From Dipteris shenzhenensis (taxonomy: Eukaryota > Polypodiophyta > Polypodiopsida > Gleicheniales), in NCBI GenBank assembly GCA_047967505.1, contig CM106539.1: a DNA stretch of 64,000 bases, one strand, 5' to 3'. Under the pieces are notes generated by a model, which was not told the origin of the DNA, searched no databases, and worked only from the letters and a program-made list of their open reading frames with translations. The position numbers and the translations under genes were made by a program. Positions 47,003-59,332 of this stretch are shown in pieces (position 1 is the first letter of the stretch; each line of letters begins with the position of its first letter).

Positions 47003-50000
47003 GGTTATGGCTTATTGCAATCACGTACCTGGGTTGCCATGTTTTTAGTCCAGTGGCTGTGGAACTTGTGTCGTGCCAGTCGATCCTGCTGTAGAGCCTT
47101 AACACCATACAATTTTTGCATAGTTTCTAGGTAGCCTGTATCCACCATTTGCTCGAACAGAGATATGTGGCGTGCCTCCAAGAAGATCACTCTTTGATAG
47201 AGTCGGCTTGTAATCTGAGCATCAATCCTTTCATTGGGATTAAAGCTGAGTGGAGGCAAATGGGAATCAAGGTAACACGGGACCTCCAGAATGAATTCTA
47301 ATGTTTTATAGAATATGCCACTTTGGTAAAGGAAGTGATCAATGTTGCCGGCGCACATTATTTGTTCATGCTACTGAAGTGCTCAGATCATGGTGCCTTG
47401 GATATTCCATTCTACACCAGAGTAGGGTTCGATCATTGGCCAATTAATGACTTGATCTTCAGCCAAAGTGTGTATGTTGGCTTCCCATTTTTTACACCGT
47501 GGAACTGCATAGAACTTGGGATGGGTTCTGAGACATGGAGGTGCCCGTAAGTACTCCTTTAAGAAGATTACATCAAAGAGCTTGGGACGGTGCCAATCAG
47601 GTTGTGGATCCAATTTGCTAATCCAACCTTCACTTATTTGATGCTGACGAAGGATGGTAGGAAAGTTATCTAGGGTCCATCCACCGCAAGTTTTCATATC
47701 AAGATATTTGCTCCAAAATTCCTTGATGGGGTTACTGGGAAGTGCTATCTCATCAAAATCATACCCATCATTGGAACTTGTCATGGGCATATGAATTGGA
47801 TTATCCAGATCCTGATATTCAAAATCAAATACTTTGTCATTTTCTGCTGATGGAAGCACCAGAAGTGCCGGAGGTGATGATGGCATAGGGAGACAATCGG
47901 GGGACATTGGGAAGAAATATGGCAGAGTGATAGTGGTAGAAGGGGGAGCAAAGGGGAGGGGGAGAAGAACTAGGCAAATGGTTTGAGCAGCTTGGTAATC
48001 CTCAAGGGTAGGATTAGCAAGGGAGGGGAAAAAGCTAGGTGTGAGGGGCTCATAAGTTTGTGACTATTGGGTAAGTTGAAAATGGTGAGAGGCATGAGCA
48101 AAGAGACAATGGAGGGAATAGATGTTAAAATGGAGCTCGGGGAAGGTCAAGAGGGTGGTAGCAGCAAGGGGAAGTGAGATTATGATGTTGGCAGAAAGAG
48201 TGGTTAGATATGGGAAGTTGGATGTGAGATAGGCCTTGTCATCTTCCGACACTTCTTTTTGCTGGTGCGATGGGATGATCAGCTACATGGGTTGGATGTC
48301 GGTTATGTCGTGTCGTGCAAATAATAGGGATGGCCTTTGTAGCAATGGCAACAAACCTGCAATAACCCTAAGGGGAGGACTACCCATGAGGCAGACATAT
48401 GCAATGAAAGCATCCGTCCTGAGTGTTATAAACCCGGCATGTGTAGACTGGTAGAAGATATTCTTCTCATCTTTAGACAAGTCTTGGCAAATTATCGCAA
48501 GGTTTTAATCTCGATTAATCCTTCCCAGTTGATTGTTGGATGAGTAGATATGATCTTGATTTGGAGTTGCTTCCATTGGATAAGCACGCGTGCGTTGAGG
48601 TGATCTTCCACTTGTAGAGCAGCCACAAGCTCTTTGTACACCATGGTTGTGCATTGTAGTGGGGCGTCATTGGTGTTGTCTTCCAATGCCTCATTGTTGT
48701 GCACTAGCAATTGGAGTTCAAGCTTGGAGATGACTATTTTTTGGGAGTGCATCTCATTCATTTTTTCTTTGTACTGATGGTAGATGGTTGTGTATGCCTC
48801 CTTAAGCTTTTTCATTTGCAAGGTGACCTTTGCCTGTTGAGGAATTTCTTCAATGGTATTGGACCATTGGTCCAAGACTTGGGCTTATGAAGTGCTGGCT
48901 TCTTGAATAGTAGCAAGTTGGTCTTTTAAGAGTCGGCATTCCCTTGAAAGCTCATCAATGCTGAAGGCACATATTGCCAAAGATTGTTTCATGTGTTCAA
49001 GCTTGTCTTTGCAATCCTGGAGCTCTTCTTCTTTGTGAATGAGAGTTAGTCGAGCTTGTGCCACTACCTCCATTTGTTATGCATGTGCAGATGTCAAGGA
49101 GTTATAGTAGGTCTGAAGGATTGCCGTTGCTTCTACTACCGTAGTTAGCTGTGTTTGACTTTGGTGGAGGTTGGAGGTCACATCCCTTATTGCCTTCTCT
49201 TGAGCTTGGAGAGCCTGGTTCATGCGCACTTCTTCTACCTCCTTCTCATCTATCTGTGCCTGAAGTGCCTTGACCTCTATGGCGATTTCTTGGAATTGGT
49301 CTTCAATTTCTGATGCAGTCTGCCTTTCCAATTCTCTTTCAATTGCTTCCTTGGCCAAGCTAGTTTAAATCATTTGGCTAGCTTGATGTTGGAGAATGAT
49401 AGACGGTGATGAGGTCTGGCGATATTGCTGATACAAGTGGTGCCCATGTAGTCATCTCAATGATTCTGTAGTAATTGCGGGAGGTTGTTCCAATGGCATC
49501 TCAGTCCCTTGTGTACAATAGTCATACTGCTAATCTGGCACTAGCTCCCCTTGTGGCTCATCGACTGGCATGGCGTCGATGGGTGGTTCAAGTGCTAATG
49601 TGGTCTTAAGGTCTGGTGCTGATCTTTTCTTAGGTTCAGGTGCCGACCTTGTCTTGAGCTCGGGTTGGTCCTATTTGTGGAGACTTAGTGGTTGCAGTTG
49701 TGCATCGAGCTGTAGCATTTCCTGGGGCAATTCTGCAATCCCGCTTTCCAGAATAGGTGCTTCTGCTAAGGCATCTGCACTTATCAACGTGATAGTTGGA
49801 GAAGTTGGTGACGGCTCCCATACTGAGGAGAAGGGTATGTCCAACTCCTCAATTGGTTTTGGTGACTGGGGCAGAGTCATTTATCTTTCTTGTAGTTCTT
49901 TTTTGATGATTATAGCCAATAAGTGTGGAATCTTACATTTCTGGCCTAGAGAACCATCGAGTTTTTTGGTAAAGAAAATGACGAAGTGCTAGACCCAGTC

Positions 50001-50738
50001 TTGTTTTAGCTTCCTACTCAACAAAACAAATGTGTGGAGTGGAAGGAAGCATTCCTTGCCGTACTTTATTCCTAGGTTTGTGGATAGAAATTGTGCTGCT
50101 TCCTTGAGGTGATGGTCAAGGATTGAGTGAAGCAATATGCCATCTCTATGGATCAGGGTGCCCTTGGTGAGGAGAGACTGTACTTCGATAAACTTTGCAT
50201 CAACAGACCGTTTAGGGTATTTGACACCTTGTTTTGGTAGTGAGAAAGCCCTTTGAATGACTGTACTATCGAGGATAATGTTCAGTGGACTCTGCTGTAT
50301 AGTGATTGTACTGTACTTGCCATCCTTTGCATTGCTGGAGTAGTAAGAATGGAGAAAGTCCTTGATGTAGGTGGTCAGGATAGGACTGTCCTCCAAGGAT
50401 TTGAGGCTCTCATGCAAACTGCCTAGATCCCGTTGCTCTAAGTAAGATGTTGCTTCTTGGGAAAGAGCATAAGTCGATGTGGGTGGCCAGACAAGTTCCA
50501 GTGATTGGGCCTTATTAACCATTGTGTAGGCCGGTTGTGCCTGGGGTGGCATTTGTTCTGCTTGGTCATGCACTGAATCTTCTTCAGAGCTATCGCTTTG
50601 GACCATGAATGCCTATGGTCTCTGTGGTTGAGAGGATGTAGATGGCTGTGAACTTTGGATGGGGTCCCGTGGTTGAGGCGATGGGCTCTTTCTGTGCATC
50701 CTCTTTAGTGGTGGCATCTTTTCTAGACCTGCATCCAT
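47003..50738 (-). pseudogene. Element J: large additional ORF 3' of pol
   Basis: Same strand as J pol and 346 bp after its stop. From ATG 50738 (MDAGLEKMPPLKR) one frame holds to about 48492, and a second frame from 48480 to the stop at 47003: about 1245 codons with one shift and several in-frame stops, many TAG. N-terminal part: basic and Ser/Pro-rich, then an ordered stretch SYYSSNAKDGKYSTITIQQS...KQGVKYPKRSVDAKF (about 50270-50150). Middle (49360-48500): long Glu/Gln/Leu heptad-rich coiled coil (AIERELERQTASEIEDQF, ALQAQIDEKEVEEVRMNQ). C-terminal part: acidic, then GGWTLDNFPTILRQHQISEGW (47680) and a final globular-looking segment. No known family recognised; no transmembrane stretch typical of an env-like protein was obvious. 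Position recalls the extra 3' ORFs of Athila/Tat-type gypsy elements. Confidence 0.7.
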
Positions 50739-51084
50739 GTGCATGTAGTGTATCATTGATCATTAAATTGATTGGCATGCCGGTATGACCTTTCTCTGTG
50801 TGTGTGTGGGAGAGAGATCTTTTTTTATACATCCTTTGAGAGTGTGGAATGAAAGTGTGTGGTACAATTATTCATGCAATCATCTATGTGTCTAAGCGAA
50901 AGCGTGTGAGTGCACGTGACCTAGTAGCTAAGTAGGGGCTAACTATATGCTTTTTTTTGTTGGGATTTTCATAGGGTAGCTAGAACTCATTCATCACTTC
51001 TGAGCTCTAGGTAAAATCGATTGATGCTACCTATATGTGCGAAGACGTACATATGCAAGTGAGTGCTTGTGATACAATATAATC

Positions 51085-52830
51085 CTAACTAAGGAAGACT
51101 TGGTTTCCCAAATCTTCGTTTTTGTCGGGGATGAATTGCGTGTTGATGTAGTAGCACTTCAGTCGGCTCCCATTTATTGTTGTGTTGAATTGGACTCCAT
51201 CCAATGTTTCAAGTAGCACAACTCCAATGGGATTCAACTTTCATACTCAATATGGTCCTTGACCTAGATACTTCAGTTTCCCCTTGTGTACTTTGTCATT
51301 GTATAACAGGACTAAGTCGCCTTCCTTGATGTCTTTAGCTTTAAGGTTTCTGTCAAACCATGCCTTTGTTCTGTGTTTTTCTCTTGTCATGGCATGGTAG
51401 GTGACTAGTCTTATCTCTGTATGCTTTTCCAACTGATAGAATGTTTCTTTCAAGGACTCATGATCACCCATGCATTCATGTACTCCGATGTGTAGACTTG
51501 GTATTACAAATTTGAGTGGGACCATAGCTTTGAAGCTGTACACCAATTAACAAGGTGTGTTCCCTGTACTAACCTTGAATGTGGTTCTGTATGCCCATAA
51601 GGCTGCATGCAGTTTCTCTGCCCAATCAAAACGTTGTGGTTCTACTACCTTGGTGAGGATATTGCATATGATTTTGTTGGTGGATTCAGCGAGTCCATTC
51701 CCTTGGGGGTAGTAGGGTGTGCTTTTTCTATGGATTACCGTGAAGCCAGACAAGAGTTCTTGGATTACCTCATTGACAAAATGTGTGCCTCTATCCGACA
51801 CAATTTCAATGGGGCATCCGAATTGGGTGATCACATTTTCGTATAAGAATCTTGATGTGCTTCTGGCATCTGCCTTTCTAACTGCTTTAGCTTCAGCCCA
51901 TTTTGTAAAGTAATCAGTGGCCACAATGATGTAGCATGCCTATGTTCCTTTGCTGTTGGATGTATGGGACCCACATAGTCAATCCCCCATTTTTCAAATG
52001 GTTGTTGTGCAACAATTGGTGTTAGGGGATTGAAGTCTTTGTGTTGTGGTTTAATAGTCCGTTGGCATACATCACAACCTTTTACATATTCATACGCATC
52101 TGCCCACAGTGTTGGCCACCAGTAGCCTGCGAGGAGAACTTTTCTTGCTGTGGCTTCCCCTTGGAAGTGTCCTCCTGCAATGCCCTCATAAACTTCACTC
52201 AAGATTGGTAGGATCTCATGAGGCATTACACATCTTCTTAATATCCGGTCCTTGCCCATCTTGTATAGTTGTCCTGCAATGAGTTGATAGGGTGCAGCCT
52301 TTAGTATCAATTTTCTAGCATCTACTGCATTCATGTCAGGGGGTGGTCTTCCTGCCATCAAGAACCCAATGATATCTCCACACCATTCTAGAACAGCATC
52401 TATTTGAAATAGTGTGGCATTTGGTAAGTCAGCTTCTACTCCAGTGGCTTCTTCTCTTGACTTGACTCGAGACATGTGATTGGCAATGTAGTGTTGGGCA
52501 CCTTTGCAAACCACTATTTTGAAGTTGAATTCTTGAAGCAAGAGGAGCCATCTGGTTATTCTTCCTATGGTACACGGCCGGTTTACAAGATAAAGCAATG
52601 CTTGATGGTCAGTGTAGAAGACAAAATCATTTGCCAGTAGATGTGCTGAAATTTCTTTACACTATACACCATTGCTAGAGCTTCTCTTTCTATGGTTGTA
52701 TAGTTGATCTCTGCATCATTGAGTTGACGACTGGCGAAGTAGAAGGGGTAGTCTTTCTTATGTTCACCAGATTGACAAAGCACACTCCCAATTGTTTCCC
52801 ACGACACAATGTGCATATAAGATCATGTCA
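51085..52830 (-). pseudogene. Element J: RNase H and integrase of gypsy pol
   Basis: RNase H: YFASRQLNDAEINYTTIEREALAMVYSVKKF (52740-52640), then after a shift DHQALLYLVNRPC (52610-52570). Integrase zinc finger GGHFQGEATARKVL...GCDVCQR (about 52170-52060), core with WGIDYVGPIHP (about 51975), SDRGTHF (51810) and YPQGNGLAESTNK (51720-51675), so the D, D, E residues are visible. C-terminal GPY/F-like GQGPY (51255) and ETLDGVQFN, ending RLKCYYINTQFIPDK with a TAG at 51087-51085. Shift near 51930 and stops near 51546 and 51246. Integrase is otherwise well preserved. Confidence 0.92.
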
Positions 52831-53309
52831 CATTGTACGAGGATATTTCTCTAGTTAACTATTGTGGCTGTTAATATCACAGTCTCACCTTGTATATGAG
52901 CAAGTTGTCTCTTGATTTTATTCTTGCCTCATCCTAAAAGTGCATACATTCTCCTTCAGCTCTTCCACTTGGTTCTCACTAATGGCAAGTCTTAGAACTC
53001 TATCTGATTTTGCTAGCTGCAATCGCACCTCTTGAAATTCTTTAGTAGCTTCAGCATAGGCCTCTCTCAAGATTGTTAGAGTACTTTGGTTATCAGAAAG
53101 GATGGAGGACTGCCTCTTAAATTTTCAAGAGCCATGGCATGCTCCTCCTATAATCTACCTGTAGGACATTGTACTTATTAAATTCCCAATAGTGAGCCTT
53201 CTCTTTACAACGTTGCACATTCTCTTTCTCACTGTGAGCTCCACCTTGGCTACTCTCTATCCAATTTGCATCCTTCTTGCTCTCTTCCCAAGTTGCTTTC
53301 TTTTTTGCT
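52831..53309 (-). pseudogene. Element J: coiled-coil segment where RT is expected
   Basis: Between protease and RNase H a gypsy element should have about 700 bp or more of reverse transcriptase. Here no RT motif (no LDD box, no FLDGFSGYNQ-type motif) is found on either strand. Instead the minus strand reads charged helical pieces: ATWEESKKDANWIES (about 53290-53240), EEHAMALENLRG (about 53140-53105), and ILREAYAEATKEFQEVRLQLAKS (about 53075-53010), with shifts between them. It may come from the element's own coiled-coil ORF or another gene. Confidence 0.6.
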
Positions 53310-54480
53310 TTACTTTTCCACTGGTAAGGCATTTTCCAATAAGGGTTCATGTGCTGCACATACTGCTTCCAATCCCTCGGGGGACCATTTAAGAGGCGGT
53401 GGTTCTGATTTTGAGGGAGCTGCCTTTGCAAGGTACAATTCGACGATCCTTGATTGGACTCGTTCGAATTCATTGAAGTGCTTGACCTTGGCTTTTCTGC
53501 GATTTCCTCCCGCAGCTTTCTTGCAGGATCTTCTGCTGTTATTCAACTGCGGAGGTTCAACTTTTGGGAGCTCGACTGCCATTAGGGCATGCAAAATGGC
53601 CAGGTCATTATCAAAGATTTGATCTTCAATTTTAGCATTCGTAGCCTGTGTTTCAAGGTCCGAAGGAAAATCTGAGTCATCATTGGTATGGGTACCTTCT
53701 TCAGGTTCATTATCCCATTCAAGGTGAGCCATAAATAATGGCATCTCCAGATCGATTGGTTCTTCATGTGTCGGTGGAGGATTGACCTATAGTGCATTAG
53801 CATATATCTGTGAGAAGATGGGGTCTAATGAATGGCAGTTGTCGATGGTTGCCAATGTTTGTATCTAGTTATTGACATTGCTTTGTGAGTTACCTACTAT
53901 GGCATGTTGTTGCAAGGGAGCTGATTTGCTCAAGATTGTCATGGAAGATGTGTCATCCAATACTCTAGGCACAATTGGTTTAATAGCTCCTATCCCCACA
54001 TTCACCTTGACTGCAGTGTCTTGATTCTGGATTGTCAATCTATCAGTTCCCCAGTCATGGAGGACTGATGCTTCCCGTAACCAAGGATGTCCTAGTAAGA
54101 TTTGATAGGATTTTTTGGGGAGATCCAAGATTGTGAATTGAAAGGAAAAGTGGACTCCTGCGATCTTTGTGGACATGCCATTCACTATTCCCAAAGGTTT
54201 AGCCCGTGAATCATCAGTAAGGCGTATGTTGAAATCAGCCTTTTGCATTGGTGGGAGACCCCATTCTTCGTAGAGCTCCTTTGATAGGACATTGACACCT
54301 GCTCCACCATCCACTATGGCTTGGACTTCATTATATGCCTTGTGGATCAAAGGCATAGTAATGTTGCATATGTCATCTCTCTCACCCATCTGCACAAGGC
54401 TATCTTCAATGTCGTTCATAGTTGGAGGGGGATTTGCACATTCAATATATCCTTTGAAATCTCCCAGAGATTGGGACAAT
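53310..54480 (-). pseudogene. Element J: retropepsin and acidic linker
   Basis: Open frame 54479-53865 holds the protease: AIVDGGAGVNVLSKELYEEWGL (DGGAG instead of DSGAS, 54320-54260) and YQILLGHPWLREA (54105-54070), normal spacing for a retropepsin. Downstream, after a shift, an acidic region (EWDNEPEEGTHTNDDSDFP, 53720-53665) and a Lys/Arg stretch (NSRRSCKKAAGGNRRKAKVKHF, trimmed by no stop) up to 53310. Cleaves the J polyprotein if active; this copy is broken. Confidence 0.85.
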
Positions 54481-56579
54481 TCCGTAAGAGGATATCAAGG
54501 GGAATTGACATAAGGCAACTCAGGATGCTAGAGAGTGCGGCTCCTTCAAGTCGATGTGGCAGTATATTCTATTGTGGAGTCTGTTGTTGGAACAAAGGTT
54601 CGAGTACAGTATCAATACTGTGTGGGGCCAAGTCATGGGTTGGGTCTTGAGCTTGTTTCCCAGCCTCAAATTGAGCTTATTCATTTTGGACCCATTGTTG
54701 AAGTTCCTAAAAATGAGCCTTCTCCACCTCTGCATTTGGGTATGGAACTTCTTTCATTTGAGGCTCAGGAGTTGATGTGGATGAGCTCGGCTGCTCATTG
54801 CTTGGCAGAGGTGGAGGCACTTGTGCTTTCTTTTTCAGAGTCGCTTTGGTTGGATTGGAACAATACGGTCCTTCATGGCCTCTTTCTGTTGGCGTGTAAT
54901 TACATTGATAGGTTGTGACTTTACACTTGCCGGACCCAGACTTTGATGGTCCACCCCAATGATGCTGATGGGGACGGCACGCTTAACCTCTGTTTGTTCT
55001 GGGACCTTATTTTTCATGGGACAATCCATACAGGCATGTCCTATGCCACAATCTCTACAAAGTGGTTGGAAAGTAGTAGGGCTACCACAATGAGGGCACT
55101 CTATGATCCGATGATTTTCTCCACAACCGTAACACTTGATTGGTGCTCAAAATGTGTTGGGTCGTACTTGATTTGCATAAACTGGTATGAGACCCTCTAC
55201 ACCTTCTACATAGTACACTGGGTACTCTTCTTCATACTCAAATAGTGAGTCTACTTCCTCGGCTTGTAGTTGATGTATTGGAACTGCCTGAGGAACTGGA
55301 TTTGGTGCTCTTGGATACGGTCGTGGATTTGGATTCCTAAGTAGTTGTGGGACTTGTGTCCAAACAGGAACAAGATTTAGCCTTGGAGCTGGGGGCACTT
55401 GTGCGAGTGCTAGTTGCCTATATATTGGCATGGGTGCCGCTTGGTATTGTGGAGGTCGAGTTAGATTGTTGCACATGTTGAAGATTTAACTGTTCTCATC
55501 ATGACCACCGACGATGTAGATATGGCACCACAACCGTGGCAGTGGATTTGCTTGTGTAGTGATCCTAGCTCTTAGGACTGGGCACTCATTTGCTGTATGA
55601 TTTGCCAAGCAGTGTGGACACTAGACATTTTCTCGCCGTGGATATGTTTGAGTTGGCGGTTGAGACAAGTGGGGCTTTTGATCCATGGCCTGCATCATAT
55701 CTTCTTTCAACCTCAAAGTCATGGCCTCTAGGTGATCTTCATTGGATGTTTCGGCAGTGCCCTTTGATTTACCCTTTTTCGAGTGCTTATCTTGTGTATT
55801 TGATCTGGTGTCATCACTACTAGTGTCTGAGTCTGTCATGCTATCTTCGATGTCAATGGCTGTCACATGAGCAGCACTGAATGTTTCATAGCTACTTATC
55901 TTTTTCATATCCTTGTGGATTTTCTTTCTTAGACCTGCTATGAACCATGCTATGAGGTACTTGGCATCTGGGCGTGGGTCACATTTGGCAATCAATCTCT
56001 TCATCTTTCCCAAGTATGTGCGTACATCTTCCCTCTGGCCTTGTTCGATCTTACTGAGTTGGAGAACGGATCGTCTTGTAGCCTCTCTATTTGAAAGCGT
56101 CGTTTGAATTCGGTTTGAAGTAGGTCCCATGTGGCACATTCTTCCATGAGAAGTTCGAGGTACCATTCTGACGCTTCATCAGTTAAGGCCATTGGAAACC
56201 AAGCCACCTTGGTTTCATGGGATTGATCACCACCTGCTCGACATGCGGCATCAAAATGCTGGAGGAAGCGAGCTGGGTCTCCCCTACCATTATATTTGGG
56301 AAGTTCCAGTTTTCCCAAGGGTCGTCGACCTTGATTGTTATGATTTCGTCAATTGAAGAAGTTGTCAGCCTCTACATCGAGCTTGATATCCCCATCATGG
56401 TCATGATGGCATCCAGCCATGTTGGGGCATGGAGGAGTTAAAGGGAGTTGTTGAATCTCAGGGGGGGATTCGGGGTAGAGGATTGGCAGGGGCAGTGGTT
56501 GTAGTAGAGTTAGATGCAGATGTGGCAAGCATTGGAGTCAAAGGCATTGGCCGAAACGTAACTGCATGCAGATTGTGCA
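54481..56579 (-). pseudogene. Element J: gypsy gag
   Basis: Start near ATG 56579 (MHNLHAVTFRPMPLTP). Gag core LELPKYNGRGDPARFLQHFDAAC, VAWFPMALTDEASEWYLEL (56310-56150), frame shift near 56080, then REDVRTYLGKMKRLIAKCDPRPD and AWFIAGLRKKIHKDM (56030-55920), a Ser/Asp/Lys-rich linker, and three Cys/His knuckles of unusual spacing CX2CX3HX4C: CPHCLANHTANEC (about 55615), CYGCGENHRIIEC (about 55140) and CRDCGIGHACMDC (about 55060). A Pro-rich stretch lies between the first and second. In-frame stops near 55620, 55490 and 55146. Packages element RNA if intact. Confidence 0.85.
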
Positions 56580-58075
56580 TGATTTGCTAAGGGTGTCGAT
56601 ACCCCAAGTGCGGGTGTGGAGGTGGTGTTGTTAGGAGAGTTAGAGTGGTGTTAGTTTGTGTAGGGACCGTCATGTTAATAATGTGCCTAAGATTGTCCTA
56701 CGTGTAGGGAAATGTGCCGGTGCAAACAAAGCGTTAATCAGAGGTCACAGCGTGAAAATACGAGTGAATTAGTGCAAAATGAGGCCCACACAGGGGCGCA
56801 AATGAACGAGTGCTAGGGGTGCCAAAATGGTGTGCAATGGGTTGGAAAAATACCTCATAGCGTGTGTTTTCGTGTGTGAAATTTGGGTTCAAACGGGGTT
56901 CATTTTGGGTCCCAAACGGATGAATTACGAGGGGGTAAAGCAGGGGTAAAATGTTGGTTTTGGGGGGGGGTGTGTCCTAAGGGTGGTGTGAATGGACTTT
57001 AGGTCCAACTGAGGGGTTGAAACCAAGTGACTCTAGTTAGACTAACTAACCTAGATCCTCCCAGTTACTATAACTAGGAGGTTTGACTAACTGTAGTTAA
57101 TTACTAACTGAAGAGTTAGTCTAACCTAACTAAGGGTAATCCTAATCGAACCTAGTCTAACTAACTGTTGAGGGTTAACTAAACTAACCTAACTTCAGTT
57201 ACTACTAACCTAACCTACGTGAACTAATCTAACCGAGGTTAACTAACTAACCTAGTTATCGTAACCTAATGAACCTAACCTAACTATAGTTAATACTAAT
57301 CGTACTAAGGTTAAAGCTAACCCTAGGGTTAGTTTTAGCTTCTTCTTTTTTTTTGTTCCTGTGGGGGGGGGTGGGTTTGCACGGGGGCGTTGGTTTCGTG
57401 GGGGGGTTTTTTGCATGGGGGGGCAGTTTTTCGCAGGGGGTTTTGTGAAGAGGTGGGAGGGCGAGGGGAGAGAGGAGAGGGGGGTAGGGGAGAGGGGGTT
57501 CGGAGGAGAGGGGTGGGCATAGAAGGGGTTCGGGGGTGCGGTCAGGGGAGAGGGGCAGGCGTAGAACGGGTTCAGGGTTGCAGGATGGGGGGTGAGGGAT
57601 GGAGAGCGGGGGGGCTGGGGGTGGCAGGGGGCGGGGGTGGCCGGGAGGTGGCTAGCGGGACGGGGCATCGGGAGCGGCCGGAGTATGGCTGCACCACGGG
57701 CGGGCAGTGGTGCCACACCGCGAGCAAGTGGTGGCACCGCGGGGTGCGGGCATGGATGTCACCTCTGGCGTGCCGCCGCGGGCAGAGGTGTTGTGGTGGC
57801 ACCTCTATGGGGCATCGCTACGGGGCGGTGAGCGGGGCGGGCTGCGCGGGTGGCAGGGCGGTGATGCCTCTGTGGGGCGCTGCCACGGGGCGGGCCAAGG
57901 GGTAGAGCGAGGGGGGAAGAGAGAGAGAGTGGGGGTAAGGGGAAGAGAGAGAGAGAGAGAGAGGGGGGGGCAAAATAGAGAGAGGGGGAGAGGGGTAGAG
58001 AGAGGTGGGGGGAAAGAGAGAGAGAGTGGGGGTAAGGGGGAGAGAGGAGAGAGAAAAGAGAGAGGGGGGGGAAAA
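56580..58075. other. Probable J leader: degenerate ctaac repeats and G-rich tracts
   Basis: No gene supported. 57000-57330 is made of degenerate ctaac / ctaacct motifs including a telomere-like ctaaccctagggttag palindrome. 57355-57660 is G-rich; 57900-58075 is gagaga/gggg-rich. Pro-rich and Gly-rich open frames here follow from composition. J's 5' LTR and primer site were not found. Confidence 0.6.
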
Positions 58076-58635
58076 TTAGTCTCACTGGGATGTAGCCAAA
58101 AGATTCTTGAGATACATCAAAGGAACAAGACTGTTTGAAATAAAATACAAAGGAGGTCATCCAAGGTTGCATGGATATTGTGGCAGTGACTATGTCGGAG
58201 ATCATGAGACCAAGAGATCAACACAAGGATATGCATTTTTCCTTGGTCAAGGTGCTATACCATGGTTATCAAACAAATAGCCAATTGTTTCTTTGTCTTC
58301 AATTGAAGCAGAATATAGCTAGGGCACTCACTATAGGTGCATGTGAGGCTATATGGATCAAAAGACTATTGTTAAAAATAGATTACCTTGATGAATCAAA
58401 GACAACAATAATGTACTATGATAATCAATTAGCTCAAGCATTGACCAAGAACCCAGTATATCACTCTAGGACCAAGCTCATTGATGTTAGAGAGCGCTTT
58501 ATCAGAGAAAGAGAGTTACTTGGTGACATCACACTACAGCAATGTGATAGCAAAGAGAATGTTGCAGACATCTTTATGAAACCACTTGGCAAAGAGCTTT
58601 TTGATAAGCACCAACAAGCTCTTGGTTTGACTTAG
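58076..58635 (+). pseudogene. Element K: copia RNase H fragment
   Basis: Plus strand: AKRFLRYIKGTRLFEIKY (58090-58145), GYCGSDYVGDHETKRSTQGYAFF (58170-58240), IPWLSNK-PIVSLSSIEAEY (one TAG, 58255-58315), then after a shift ACEAIWIKRLL, KNPVYHSRTKLIDVRERFIRER and VADIFMKPLGKELFDKH with stop at 58635. This is the last third of a copia pol. Everything upstream is missing at the junction with the G/A-rich tract. Confidence 0.9.
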
Positions 58636-58660
58636 AGGAAGAACATTCCCATTAAAGGGG

Positions 58661-58990
58661 TGTGATGGAATGTAATTCTTAGTCCTTCTTCAAATCCCCA
58701 GAATCATCATTTTGAGGGAAGGCCTACTTCATGATGTTGATCTTGATGGAAGGTGTTGAGAAACAATGCTCAACATCATGTGTTCAAAATTGTGCATAGC
58801 ACTAGCACATAGAGTGCTATAAAGGAAAGGGTTAGATGCCTTAACCCTAACTTTAACCCTGAAAGGGTTGTATATATTCTACATTTTCAACTAAATCTAG
58901 TGTACAATTAGTCATTTGTGGTGTGCTCTCTAGCTGCTCCCTCTCTTCTCATCTCCACTCTCCTCCTCTCTCCTCTTCATATTTTGTCAG
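58661..58990 (+). repeat. Element K probable 3' LTR (right limit uncertain)
   Basis: Begins TGTGATGGAATG after purine tract attaaagggg. A tatatattc promoter-like motif lies near 58870. The right limit is inferred near ttttgtca because no second LTR is present. Confidence 0.55.
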
Positions 58991-59332
58991 ATTTTGCAGT
59001 ACCACTTCAATGTGTTTGTATATAGCATGTAGTAGAGTTGTTGCTGATAGACATAATGCTGACCATATAGGGTTAAGGTGGATTAGATATCTTAATTGAG
59101 CATGGTGTGATAATGTTGCAAGTTAATGGAGTGGGAAGGATGATTTGCCTAAAGATTTTTGTCATCTTGTAGCCTCGATGACTTGGGCTCCAATGTTCTA
59201 GCCATCTATGAAGCTATCCTGCACCTCATGATTTGCTACAACAATCGGAGCTATCCTGTTGTAGTTTGAGGCATATTATTGTTGGTGATTCATTTTAGTT
59301 TGTTGCCCATCTTCACGAATTCATTTTCCATT

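Noticed and set aside
53266-53622. 118-codon plus-strand ORF opposite J
   Set aside because: Shadow of the minus-strand acidic/basic linker; no motif.
57240-57335. Interstitial telomere repeat
   Set aside because: Units are degenerate ctaac(ct) rather than runs of the plant telomere heptamer; only one short ctaaccctaggg match.
57252-58205. Long Pro-rich (minus) and Gly-rich (plus) open frames
   Set aside because: The G-rich, low-complexity DNA removes stop codons. No domain, no conserved motif, no sensible start context.
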